IMG/VR virus record: IMGVR_UViG_3300044634_004299
Span: 1 to 54,619 of that record
Length of the DNA stretch: 54,619 nucleotides
Origin: a virus
Direction: 5' to 3' (one strand)
The notes below the pieces were generated by a model, which searched no databases, was not told the origin of the DNA, and saw only the letters and a program-made list of their open reading frames with translations. A program made the translations under genes and the position numbers. Shown here in pieces: positions 42,310-51,355 of the stretch; the stretch's first letter is position 1, and every line of letters begins with the position of its first letter.

Positions 42310-42383
42310 AACAAGCACCGAGGCTGCAAGAGACTAGCACGGAGGGTCGTGGTTTATATACTAGTTAAATATAAACTTTTTTT
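42310..42383 (+). ncRNA. GC-rich small RNA, about 74 nt
   Basis: The segment 42314-42352 is far richer in G and C than its surroundings and is non-coding. It forms a CACG/CGTG hairpin with a 6-base loop (42338-42341 with 42348-42351). Then a terminator stem GTTTATAT/ATATAAAC (42352-42359 with 42369-42376) runs into T7. AGCACCG at 42314-42320 could pair instead with CGGTGCT at 42390-42396, beyond the terminator, so read-through would change the fold. It runs into the nuclease gene on the other strand, whose 3' end it would overlap if extended. Confidence 0.55.
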
Positions 42384-42394
42384 GAAAGGCGGTG

Positions 42395-42724
42395 CTATTT
42401 TATTATTTCATTAATAATAACAAAAATATTATTTGATTTTGTTTTTTTACCACAATGTGATTCTAAAAAAAAATAATCATCCGAATCAGTTAAAATAAAA
42501 TTATTTTTATATTTATGTATTAGTGATTGATTCTTATAAATCTTATTAACTCTTTTTATTTTCAGTTCAACACCATACCTTTTACCATCTTTTAGTAAAG
42601 ATATATCTGGTTGTCCTGTATTAGATTCTTCTCTTAAAGTAAAATCAATCTCTTTTACTAATTTACAACTTTTTATAAAAAAATCTCTAAATTTCTTTTC
42701 ACTGGAAAACTTCTTCTTTACCAT
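42395..42724 (-). CDS. VRR-NUC-like nuclease
   Basis: The 109-residue protein has the PD-(D/E)xK core of VRR-NUC enzymes: TGQPDISLL (P39-D40), then GKRYGVELKI (E53-x-K55), with an N-terminal helix before it. Stand-alone VRR-NUC proteins are structure-specific nucleases common in phages, possibly acting on branched DNA. It overlaps the upstream gene by 26 bases. Confidence 0.75.
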   Translation of the reverse strand: MVKKKFSSEKKFRDFFIKSCKLVKEIDFTLREESNTGQPDISLLKDGKRYGVELKIKRVNKIYKNQSLIHKYKNNFILTDSDDYFFLESHCGKKTKSNNIFVIINEIIK

Positions 42725-43148
42725 ATTTTTCTACTAATCTAACTAAACTATATTTTTGTATTAACTTCTCTAGGTTTAATTTACTTTTTAAGAAGTAAAA
42801 CATTTCTGTTATGTTCTTATAACCCTCTTTAACCATAAGTTGCTCTAGGTTAAAGATTTTGTAGTTATTTTCATAATATTTCATCATTATAAAAAAAGGT
42901 AAAGTGTTTATAAGATTGTTCCTACCCCTGTATCTCATGTTATATTTTTCTTGGTTTAAAATTTTTTTTATATCAAGAAAAACAAAACCGAAATCTTCAT
43001 CTAATGTTTCAAGTTTTATGTCTTTGTAATTAGTGAAGTGTAAACAATCACTCCTTTTAAAGAAGTGATTGTTTGCTTGTATATTAGCTCTAAAAAACTC
43101 AATTGTATCTTTGTTTATTAGAGGTTTTATCCTTTTTATTAACTTCAT
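42699..43148 (-). CDS. Hypothetical protein, 149 residues
   Basis: Not recognised. A basic helical protein with several aromatic residues, between a RecB/RecE-like exonuclease and a VRR-NUC-like nuclease. The binding site is weak, and it lies two bases after the exonuclease stop. Confidence 0.6.
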   Translation of the reverse strand: MKLIKRIKPLINKDTIEFFRANIQANNHFFKRSDCLHFTNYKDIKLETLDEDFGFVFLDIKKILNQEKYNMRYRGRNNLINTLPFFIMMKYYENNYKIFNLEQLMVKEGYKNITEMFYFLKSKLNLEKLIQKYSLVRLVEKYGKEEVFQ

Positions 43149-43150
43149 TT

Positions 43151-44164
43151 TTAAAAACCACTTGTTTTTTCTATCTCGTTTTCTTCTGCTTCAGTTAATT
43201 TTGGTTTTGTTGAAGTTAACTCTAAGTTATAAAATTTCTCCTTAAAAGTATACTTATCTTCACCCTTGTAAGAAACCATTTCCATAACATTTTGTGTAAC
43301 TTCTTCATAATTTTTTTCATAATCAGGAATCATGAATAAAACATCATTAATGTTATTTTTACCAACAGCAATATAATAGCTGTTTATTTCATAATCTTTT
43401 GCTACTTTGTGTTTACCAAAGAAGTTATTGTTATTATGAATGTAAACCATTGTTAACCATTCGTAATATATTGCTTGGTAAATATTTTTTGTTGAACCAA
43501 AACTATAATGATTACTATAATCATTAGTTGTAGCACAAGTTTTTATATCACCTATTAAAATTTCTACGACTTCGTCTTGTTCGTTTTTAATTAGGTTTAC
43601 TATATCTAATTTACCTTTTAATGTAAATTTATCATTTTTCATTATTATTTGAAATTCTGTTAATTTGTTTTTTAAAGAATCACCAATTGTTTTTTTATAA
43701 AGTTGATGGTTTTTTACAGAATCACTTAATCTTTTAACTAACTCAAATTCTTCTGTTGTTAAAAAAGTATTACCATTGAAGATAATTTCTTTTAAAACAG
43801 GTTCCATTTCTTTCATTTTTTTATTGTAATAATGGGTAGTATTCCCATCTGGTATTATTTCTTTAATGATAACATCATCAAAAAAAGATTTAGGTTCTAA
43901 TAACATTTTATGAACCGCTGTTCCAATTCTTAAACTATCACTAGGAATAGTTATTTTATCCAAATCTTTTTCTCTAAAAACATTTATATTATTTTTTAGT
44001 TTTTCATGGTTTTTTGGATTAAAACTAGTGTTTTCCCACCAAGTTTTTTTACTAAAACTACTTGATACAAAATTTTTATATTCTGTTCCAGAAGTAGCAT
44101 TTTTAATATTGTGGTATTCTAAATCTTTTAGAATTGTTTTTTTTATTTTTAAATCTTTAACCAT
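43151..44164 (-). CDS. RecB/RecE-family PD-(D/E)xK exonuclease
   Basis: The 337-residue protein has the family motifs in order: GTAVHKMLLEP (H85), KGKLDIV (D187), GDIKTC (D206-x-K208) and YQAIYYEW (Q230-x3-Y234). These belong to the Cas4/RecB/YqaJ superfamily close to RecE-like phage exonucleases. It would resect DNA ends for recombination-dependent replication. A partner annealing protein was not recognised. It is the first gene of the leftward cluster and has an AAGGAG site. Confidence 0.8.
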   Translation of the reverse strand: MVKDLKIKKTILKDLEYHNIKNATSGTEYKNFVSSSFSKKTWWENTSFNPKNHEKLKNNINVFREKDLDKITIPSDSLRIGTAVHKMLLEPKSFFDDVIIKEIIPDGNTTHYYNKKMKEMEPVLKEIIFNGNTFLTTEEFELVKRLSDSVKNHQLYKKTIGDSLKNKLTEFQIIMKNDKFTLKGKLDIVNLIKNEQDEVVEILIGDIKTCATTNDYSNHYSFGSTKNIYQAIYYEWLTMVYIHNNNNFFGKHKVAKDYEINSYYIAVGKNNINDVLFMIPDYEKNYEEVTQNVMEMVSYKGEDKYTFKEKFYNLELTSTKPKLTEAEENEIEKTSGF

Positions 44165-44233
44165 TTTTTTCTCCTTATTTCAAAATTAAATGGTTAAAGG
44201 AATGTTAACATATGTTTTATAAAAATTCAATAG

Positions 44234-44275
44234 TAAAAAAAAAATAGGTTGTTAATAGAAAAATTAACAACCTAT
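44234..44275 (-). terminator. Leftward terminator between IR-R and the exonuclease gene
   Basis: Perfect 13-bp arms (44244-44256 with 44263-44275) are followed leftward by about ten T (complement of 44234-44243). It would stop any transcript leaving IR-R leftward before it enters the exonuclease operon. Confidence 0.65.
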
Positions 44276-44458
44276 AGTTAAGTAGAGTAAAAAACATACG
44301 ATTTATATTAAATTTCTTTAATAAAACAATGTTAATAATACAAATATACTAAAACTTTTTTTATTTAAAGTCAAGTGGAAAAATAATAAAAAATATTTTT
44401 TTTAAAAAATATAAATTTTTAAAAAAATCAACTCTAGGAAAAATAAGGGTTTTTATCA

Positions 44459-44954
44459 AAAAATCAACTCTAGGAAAAATAAGGGTTCATTTTCCACAAA
44501 CCACACTTTAGATAAAAAATGAACCCAGTAAAACACAGGGTTCATTTTCCAGTCTTTTTTCCAAAAACACACTTTTTTAAAATGTAAAGTATTGGAAATC
44601 CCTAGAGTAGATTTTCAATTTTTTTCAAAAAGTTTGGAAAACGAACCCTTATTTTTCCTAGAGTGGAAAGTGAAGAACCCTGTAAATCCCTAGAATCCAA
44701 AAAACAAGTCCCTATATAAGAGGAGTAGTAAAAAAATTTTGGAAAAAAATTCTGGTAAAAAATGACTGAAAAAATGACTAAAAAAATTCTAAGAAAAGTT
44801 ACTAAAAAAAGATATAGTAAAAAAAAGCACCAATTAGATAGCTTAACTATATCCCTTTCTAGGAAATTCCTACATTTCCTACCCTTTTTCTGGATATTTT
44901 ACTGTCTAATCACCTTTCACTAGAACTGTTTGCTAAGGAAATCCAAGGGTTTTT
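44459..44954 (-). repeat. IR-R: right copy of the long inverted repeat, partner at 1328-1788
   Basis: Reverse complement of IR-L with several indels; the main extra is about 35 bases in the 44760-44815 part. The 21-bp word starting CTCTAGGAAAAATAAGG is at 44468-44488, inverted at 44643-44663, and an extra nearly identical copy at 44432-44452 lies just outside, 36 bases away. It fills the space between the leftward exonuclease cluster and the rightward replication gene. No conserved open frame. Confidence 0.85.
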
Positions 44955-44974
44955 AATAAAATTATTTTTTGTTA

Positions 44975-45003
44975 GTGACAAAATTATTTTTTTTGTTTAT
45001 ACT
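44975..45003 (+). promoter_or_regulatory. Promoter of the replication protein gene
   Basis: GTGACA (44975-44980), 17 bases, TATACT (44998-45003), 37 bases before the ATG at 45040 and directly after IR-R. Confidence 0.5.
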
Positions 45004-45039
45004 TTATGAAAGTGTAAAAAATTAGGGTTTTTTAGTAGA

Positions 45040-48000
45040 ATGAATAAATTATTTTTTGATATTGAGATTTTAAGCAACGATAAACTGAGACTTGGTTTAT
45101 TGGATGAAAATGGTGTTTTTGAAATATTGGATTTTGATAACCTTTATTCATTCGGTCAGTATTTGGTTACTGATTTCATTTACAAATACGACAAAAACAT
45201 TCTTGTAGGTTATAACAACGAGGGGTTTGATAACAAGCTTTTACAGTATTCAATAATGATTTTAGACCCTAATAAAGCAGTTTATAAAAGGTCACCGCAG
45301 TTCATAACAGATGTTCTCATAACTGCAAATAACAATAAGAAAATGGAAGCTTTAAAGCTCCAAGATGAAAAATATTACAAATCTGTTTTATTTTACAAAA
45401 ATAGTGGTGAATTAGACAAACTTTACTACAACCAACTACCTTTCATAGACCTAATGAATTTCTTTAAAGGTGGTGCTAGTAAAGAGGGTTCTTTAAAGTT
45501 TTATACAGCTAAATTTTTAAATAAATCTTATGATGATTCGCAGGATTTTGATTCTGTAGAATATTTAAAAATGGACTTAGAAAATACAAGGGATTTGTAT
45601 AATCTAAAAAAGGATGATTTTGAAGTAATTTTCACAGCTTACAACTTGTTAAACATTGATATTAGGGGTTCTATAAAGGAACCATCTTTAGCTGGTGCTT
45701 ATCTAAATAAAAATTTAATTTTCAATGATAATTTCAAAAATAAATTTAAAAAAGATTTTGAGAATCACCCTATTTTTTACGATATGATAAATTCAGTAAA
45801 AAAGAAAGAAATTAACTATCTAGGTTACAATGTTGAAGTTAACGAGGGTGGTATCCACTTCTCAAAAACAAATGGTTTTTCTTATAAAAAAGAAGAGAAT
45901 CAGGACTACTATATTTACAACATAGATGCTACCTCATTTTACCCATACACATATATTCAAAACGGTATTTTTGAAGAATCATCTACAAAAAAAATAAAAG
46001 AGTTTCTTGAGAAAAGAAAAATTGCTAAAAAAAGCGGTGATAAAAAAACAGATTCTGCATACAAACTAGTCCTAAACAGCTTATACGGTAAAATGTTTTC
46101 TAGATGGGATGAAACAAAAACCACAGCACACGTAACATTTTATACACAATCGGCTATTCTTTCTTTTATAGAAAAAATGAATAATGACGGTTTTTTAGAT
46201 GATTTAATTGATATTAATACAGATGGTATAATAATAAAATCAAGAAAAAAAATTGAAGAATCAGTTATAGAATTTACAGACCCATTAACAAAATTAATTT
46301 ATTCTTTTGAAGTAGGGGAAGTTGATTATCTTTACTATAAAGATTCTAACAACTATATTGTAAATTTTGTTGGAGAAGATAAAACAAAATATAAAGGTTC
46401 TTGGGTTGAAAATGCTAGTTGCCACAGTTCCATAAACCTTATCTTCTTTAAAAATATTTTAGATGGTATTTTAAAAGAATCACCCATTGAAGAATTTAAA
46501 GATATTTGGTTTAAGGGTATAACCAAAGAAAAAACAAGTGATAAAACAGCAACATACCATTTTGACTATGTTGATTTTACAAGAAACGAACAATTTTCTT
46601 TTGAAAACCCAAACATTATACAAAAGACAGTTTTATATGGTAAAGATAAAGATTTACCACCTAAAAGATTCTTTAAAGGTTATATAACCGATGAGGAAAA
46701 ACTTTTTGTTATAGAATCTATAAAAAAGGATTTCTTCCAAAAAACATCCAGTGTTTTTTATGGTGCAGAATCAGATAAAAAAAATAGTAGGGCGGTTATC
46801 GCTAAAACAAACTTTGTTTTATGTGAAAAAAAATATATAAAAATATTTTCCGAATCACTTTCAAAAAATATATTCATTTTAGATTTTGATAATAAAACTG
46901 ATTCTATTGAAAATATACAAAATGCTATAGATTCTTTTAAAAGTTTCATTAAAGAAAAAAATATTTTATTTGAAGAAGAAGTATCTTCTTCTGGTAAAGG
47001 TTATCACATAATCTTATCAAACTATAAAAAAGATTTAACAGAAGAAGAAATAAAAAATAAAATAAAAGAAATAAAAACCCCAGAATGTGAAATTGAGTTA
47101 AGATATAATAACGGTGATGGGACAACTCTTTCTTGGGATGTTTCTAGATTATCTAAAGAGAGAAGAAGATTTATTCATGATTTAATAACAACTAAAGAAG
47201 ATGTTGTTATTAAAACTGTTGCTAAACAAAAAACTAAAAAGAAAGAGGGTAAAACCCTAATAAATGATAAACATTTATCAAAAATAAAAAAGATAGTTGA
47301 AAATTCTAATTTAGGTTATGTTTACGAATCAATTAAAGATAATACAGACTTAGTTTTTAAATGTCCTCACAATCATAAAAAAACAAACTCAAAAACTGAA
47401 ATATATTATTCCAAGGAAGAAGATAGATATGTAGCTAATTGCTTTGCTTGTAATTCAAACGAAGAAGAACTAACAGTGTTAAACAAATTAAGAAGTGTTA
47501 TAAACACAGTTATCATAGAGAAAGTTGAGGAACAATATAAGTTAGAAGAAAAAGCTGCAGATTGTAAATTTGTAATTGATAAGAGCGATGTAGGGACTGG
47601 TAAAACTTATGCAATGTGTAAGGATGTCAAAAATCTAATAGAATCAGGTGAAAAATGTTTTATTATTGGTAATAAAACAACAACAAGTGAAATGATTCGT
47701 AACCAACTTTTAGAATTAGGTGTTATGGACGGTGATATTTTCATATGTGCTTCACCAGATAACGCTACTGATAATTGGAGAAATTTTGTTGAGGTTTTTG
47801 AAGATAAGGGTTATAAAATAATAATAGCTATTTATAGTTATTTTCAACTTTACTATGAAAATACAAAACAATTTAAAAAATATAATAATGAAGCTGAATT
47901 AACCAACTATTTATCAAACTACACTTTATTAGCTGGTTTATCTAATTATTGCAATAACAATTCTGTTAACCTTTTTATAGATGAAGCTGACGAATCACTT

Positions 48001-49401
48001 TCAAATATTTTAACACTTAAAATAAAAAATCCTATAATTTTTGGTAAAAAAGATAAAAAAACTAATTTTTGGAATTATTCAAATAAAAGTGATTCTCAAG
48101 TTTTGGGTTTTTGTGAATTACAGAAAGATTTGTTTTTTATAAATCCTAAAAAAAATGATGATGAAAATAAAGAAACTGCAGATTTTTTAAACCCTATAGA
48201 ATTTAAAAATAAAAATAAATTATCTGTTTTCTCTTTTGAAAATAGTTTTTTATGTAGACAAAATGAGGTAGAATACCAAGGCTCTAATAAGGATATGTTA
48301 AAATTTGGTGATATAACACTAAAGGTAGAAAAACCAAAAGAATATGGTAGGTCTCATTTAAAAGTTGAATTAATTAAAGCTAAAATTAACTTAAATAAAA
48401 ATGAAGTATACCAAGAATGTTTTTACAATCTTTTAAAAAATGAACTAATATTAGAAAATAAATTTTTTACAAAATTTCTTATAAACACAAATTTTAAATC
48501 AATAAAAATATTAACAGCAACCGAATCAAGGTTACAGGACTATAAATTTTATAAAGATTTTATTGATTTAAAAAGAGTTATATATATTGAAAATAAAACA
48601 TCATTTAAGCACAATTTTAAAGCTTACAGGATGGATATAACAACTGGTGGTGCTAATACTAACGAAACATCTTATAACTGTGTTAAATCAATAGAAAAAG
48701 AGAAAAATTCAAAAAACTTACTTGTTATGGGAAATAAAGAAAATACTAAGAATAGGTTTGATAGTGGTAAAATACCTTTACCTAATAGCAGGTTTATAGA
48801 ATTAAACAAACACTATAAAAGGGGTTATGATGGTGATTTCTTCAACGACAACGGTATAAAAACAATCATATCTTATGTTAAACACTCTTCCCTTAGGGGT
48901 AATAACAATTTTGGAGAAATTAACAATGTAGTTCTTGCTTTTAGTTCATATGTTGGAGATTACAACCAAGATGGTTGTTTTGGTGACTTTAAAAGTATAT
49001 ATAATGGTAATCATGGTAAAATTCTAAAAGACTTGATAAAACAAGTATTCGGTAGACTTATGAGGGGTAATCCTGATAAAAAAATATATTATGAGTATGC
49101 TGTAAATAAAAAAGAAGAACCAACAGAATCTTCCATTTTATTAGAAAAATTAATAAAAGAGTATGATATAGAAATAGTTGATTTAGATTTGAAAGAATCA
49201 CTTAATTTTTTTAGTAATGTAAAATTAGACGATTTAGAAATAAAAAACGAATCACTTAAAAAATATGAAAAATACGAAAAAGAATTTTACGATGGAAAAG
49301 AGTTATTAAAGAAAATAAAAAAAAATCCAAGTAAAAAAAACAAAGATAATATAAAAAGTTTATATAATAGTTTAAGGAAAAAGTATAATGGTAGTATTTG
49401 A
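45040..49401 (+). CDS. Fused DNA polymerase B - AEP primase - zinc module - SF2 helicase
   Basis: A 1453-residue protein in one frame. Polymerase B: ExoI FFDIE (D7, E9), ExoII NNEGFD (59-64), ExoIII YLKMD (175-179), motif A DATSFYP (from D296), motif B K342-LVL-NSLYG (to 350), motif C NTDG (393-396). The first motif C Asp is Asn here. Primase of archaeo-eukaryotic type: DFD (615-617), SGKGYH (651-656), D700 and R703. Zinc-binding: C775, H777 or H779, C801, C804. SF2 helicase: GTGKT (852-856), DEAD (981-984), QVFGRLMRG (1335-1343). It would synthesise, prime and unwind phage DNA in one chain. The ribosome binding site is weak. Fusion or assembly error are the alternatives; the frame is uninterrupted, so real fusion is likely. 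Confidence 0.9.
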   Translation: MNKLFFDIEILSNDKLRLGLLDENGVFEILDFDNLYSFGQYLVTDFIYKYDKNILVGYNNEGFDNKLLQYSIMILDPNKAVYKRSPQFITDVLITANNNKKMEALKLQDEKYYKSVLFYKNSGELDKLYYNQLPFIDLMNFFKGGASKEGSLKFYTAKFLNKSYDDSQDFDSVEYLKMDLENTRDLYNLKKDDFEVIFTAYNLLNIDIRGSIKEPSLAGAYLNKNLIFNDNFKNKFKKDFENHPIFYDMINSVKKKEINYLGYNVEVNEGGIHFSKTNGFSYKKEENQDYYIYNIDATSFYPYTYIQNGIFEESSTKKIKEFLEKRKIAKKSGDKKTDSAYKLVLNSLYGKMFSRWDETKTTAHVTFYTQSAILSFIEKMNNDGFLDDLIDINTDGIIIKSRKKIEESVIEFTDPLTKLIYSFEVGEVDYLYYKDSNNYIVNFVGEDKTKYKGSWVENASCHSSINLIFFKNILDGILKESPIEEFKDIWFKGITKEKTSDKTATYHFDYVDFTRNEQFSFENPNIIQKTVLYGKDKDLPPKRFFKGYITDEEKLFVIESIKKDFFQKTSSVFYGAESDKKNSRAVIAKTNFVLCEKKYIKIFSESLSKNIFILDFDNKTDSIENIQNAIDSFKSFIKEKNILFEEEVSSSGKGYHIILSNYKKDLTEEEIKNKIKEIKTPECEIELRYNNGDGTTLSWDVSRLSKERRRFIHDLITTKEDVVIKTVAKQKTKKKEGKTLINDKHLSKIKKIVENSNLGYVYESIKDNTDLVFKCPHNHKKTNSKTEIYYSKEEDRYVANCFACNSNEEELTVLNKLRSVINTVIIEKVEEQYKLEEKAADCKFVIDKSDVGTGKTYAMCKDVKNLIESGEKCFIIGNKTTTSEMIRNQLLELGVMDGDIFICASPDNATDNWRNFVEVFEDKGYKIIIAIYSYFQLYYENTKQFKKYNNEAELTNYLSNYTLLAGLSNYCNNNSVNLFIDEADESLSNILTLKIKNPIIFGKKDKKTNFWNYSNKSDSQVLGFCELQKDLFFINPKKNDDENKETADFLNPIEFKNKNKLSVFSFENSFLCRQNEVEYQGSNKDMLKFGDITLKVEKPKEYGRSHLKVELIKAKINLNKNEVYQECFYNLLKNELILENKFFTKFLINTNFKSIKILTATESRLQDYKFYKDFIDLKRVIYIENKTSFKHNFKAYRMDITTGGANTNETSYNCVKSIEKEKNSKNLLVMGNKENTKNRFDSGKIPLPNSRFIELNKHYKRGYDGDFFNDNGIKTIISYVKHSSLRGNNNFGEINNVVLAFSSYVGDYNQDGCFGDFKSIYNGNHGKILKDLIKQVFGRLMRGNPDKKIYYEYAVNKKEEPTESSILLEKLIKEYDIEIVDLDLKESLNFFSNVKLDDLEIKNESLKKYEKYEKEFYDGKELLKKIKKNPSKKNKDNIKSLYNSLRKKYNGSI

Positions 49402-49840
49402 AAAGGAAAAAATAGGTGTTGAATACACCTTAGATTTCTTTAATAACTTAGAGGAATTTAAAAAAACTTTTAATAGAAAAGCATTTTATACTACTATGAT
49501 GTGTAATAAAACATCAGGTGAAATCATACCTACTATAAGTAAAATATGTGGTTTATACAATAGCAAAAAAGATAAACCACTTGTAATTTATTTAGATGGA
49601 ACAATAGAAGATTTTAAAAATTCAATTTTTAAAGTAACACCACAAACATTAAAATACATTGAAACAACACAAGCTTTAAAATGTAAATACATGCAAGGAT
49701 TAAATTATACTAGATTTAAAAAAAATAATTGTGTAAAATTTACTACAAGTTGGGATATCTTAATGTATAATTATTGTGATTCTCAAATTGATATAATTGA
49801 AAAAAAATATAATCAAAACTTTATAAAAATAGGAAAATAA
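49388..49840 (+). CDS. Hypothetical protein, 150 residues
   Basis: Not recognised. A basic alpha/beta protein with several Cys. Its start overlaps the end of the replication gene by 14 bases, so it is translated together with it and may assist replication. Confidence 0.65.
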   Translation: MVVFEKEKIGVEYTLDFFNNLEEFKKTFNRKAFYTTMMCNKTSGEIIPTISKICGLYNSKKDKPLVIYLDGTIEDFKNSIFKVTPQTLKYIETTQALKCKYMQGLNYTRFKKNNCVKFTTSWDILMYNYCDSQIDIIEKKYNQNFIKIGK

Positions 49841-49844
49841 TAAA

Positions 49845-50609
49845 ATGGTTTTTTTTAAAAAAAATAATTACAACCTTGATAGAATTAGATGTTTCTGCAT
49901 TGAGGGAGACGACGGAGTAGGTAAAACAACATTTATAAAAAATATTATGAGAAATTCTGGTAACAGGAGATTCGCATACATCCACATGCCAAGTAACATA
50001 ACATACTTGGTTGATAAAGACTATGACCCATATTTAACACACTTTGATAATTTCTTAAAAAATATGAATAATTATAAAGATTTTACAACCACAATGAATC
50101 AGGAATGTCTATTACAGTCAGTAGCAGTAGGTTACAACATACTTACCACAATACTTACGACTAGCTATATAATCATACAGGACAGGGGTATTATAAGTAA
50201 TATTGTTTATAAAAATTACAAAAAAGTAAAAGATAGAATACATTATAGGAATATTGATAATAAGATTAGTCAAAGTTACGATTTTATAAAATACCATGTA
50301 ACTAACTTTGAAGATTTTATAGACAGAACCTTACATGTTATTCTAGATAGCAGGACTTTTAAAACAGACAAAGGGGATACTTTATTTTTAACTAATAAAA
50401 ACTTAATGAGATTCCATAAAAATTTCACAGTAAAAAAAGAAAGTGATAGAATTAAAAACGGTTATTTAGATTTCTTATACTATTACAAAAAGAATTCAAA
50501 AAAAGAATTTAACTTCACTAAAACAATTGTCGTTGGTAAATATTTCTACTATAATAAAAAAATGGATATAAATAAACTAAAGAAAGAATACCATAATCAA
50601 AATGTTTAA
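49845..50609 (+). CDS. Thymidylate-kinase-like P-loop kinase
   Basis: The 254-residue protein has the P-loop GDDGVGKTT (21-29) after FCIE, the conserved Asp-Arg (QDRGIIS, D113-R114) as in thymidylate kinases, and a C-terminal helical lid region. dTMP kinases usually have E-G-x-D-G-x-GKTT, which matches EGDDGVGKTT here. It probably supplies dTDP for phage DNA. It sits in the replication operon. Confidence 0.75.
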   Translation: MVFFKKNNYNLDRIRCFCIEGDDGVGKTTFIKNIMRNSGNRRFAYIHMPSNITYLVDKDYDPYLTHFDNFLKNMNNYKDFTTTMNQECLLQSVAVGYNILTTILTTSYIIIQDRGIISNIVYKNYKKVKDRIHYRNIDNKISQSYDFIKYHVTNFEDFIDRTLHVILDSRTFKTDKGDTLFLTNKNLMRFHKNFTVKKESDRIKNGYLDFLYYYKKNSKKEFNFTKTIVVGKYFYYNKKMDINKLKKEYHNQNV

Positions 50610-50910
50610 GGATACTCCTGATTTTATTAGATTTAAGAAAGGTGACACTTCTTTAAACTTTAATTTTCTAGCAAAATTAGGTATAACAAGAAGTATAAAA
50701 AGAAGATTAATGTATATATCAAGTCAAAGAGTTTATGTAGTTATTATTTTGACAGATATTAAATCAATATACTTAAAAAAATCAAAAACAGGTGAAGCTT
50801 GCTATTATTTGTGTTCCCCAGCACAGGACGGAGAAAATATAGATATTGTTTTTAATTATATTTTAACTTATATTAAAGATACTAGTAAATACAATTATAT
50901 AATAATTTAG
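50602..50910 (+). CDS. Hypothetical protein, 102 residues
   Basis: Not recognised. A basic, Lys-rich alpha/beta protein that overlaps the kinase gene by eight bases. No motif. Confidence 0.6.
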   Translation: MFKDTPDFIRFKKGDTSLNFNFLAKLGITRSIKRRLMYISSQRVYVVIILTDIKSIYLKKSKTGEACYYLCSPAQDGENIDIVFNYILTYIKDTSKYNYIII

Positions 50911-50931
50911 AAAATAGGAGAAATATTAGGT

Positions 50932-51327
50932 ATGGTAAAAGTTTTAATAAAAAACAGGATTTATAAAAATTATAGATGTTTAACATTTTTTGAGTATAAT
51001 TTTCAAGGTAAAAGTTTTGTAGTTCAAATTACAAAAAGAGTTAGAACTACAGCAGATAATGGACGACCTTTATATCCAATGAAACCAATAGATATTGTTT
51101 ATGAAGATAAAGAAGATATAAAAAATATATCAAAACTAACTCTTTGTTATTTAAAAGACAAAGACACTTATTTAATAAAAGTCCAATACGACGGTTACGA
51201 AATATCAATTTATTCAAATGAATTTGTTGAAAATAGTTTGAAACAAGGTAAAAAGTTACTATTTAAACATTATGAAAATGATATTGATAATACTATAGAT
51301 AAATACGATTTTGAATGTGAAATATAA
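50932..51327 (+). CDS. Hypothetical protein, 131 residues
   Basis: Not recognised. A basic N-terminus and acidic C-terminus with alternating strand-like segments. AGGAG precedes the ATG. Part of the operon that starts with the replication gene. Confidence 0.65.
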   Translation: MVKVLIKNRIYKNYRCLTFFEYNFQGKSFVVQITKRVRTTADNGRPLYPMKPIDIVYEDKEDIKNISKLTLCYLKDKDTYLIKVQYDGYEISIYSNEFVENSLKQGKKLLFKHYENDIDNTIDKYDFECEI

Positions 51328-51355
51328 AACAAAATAAGTTAGGAGAAGAAATAAA

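Noticed and set aside
45040-49401. Assembly chimera of separate genes
   Set aside because: There is no frame change, repeat or composition shift at domain borders, and the downstream gene overlaps the end naturally.
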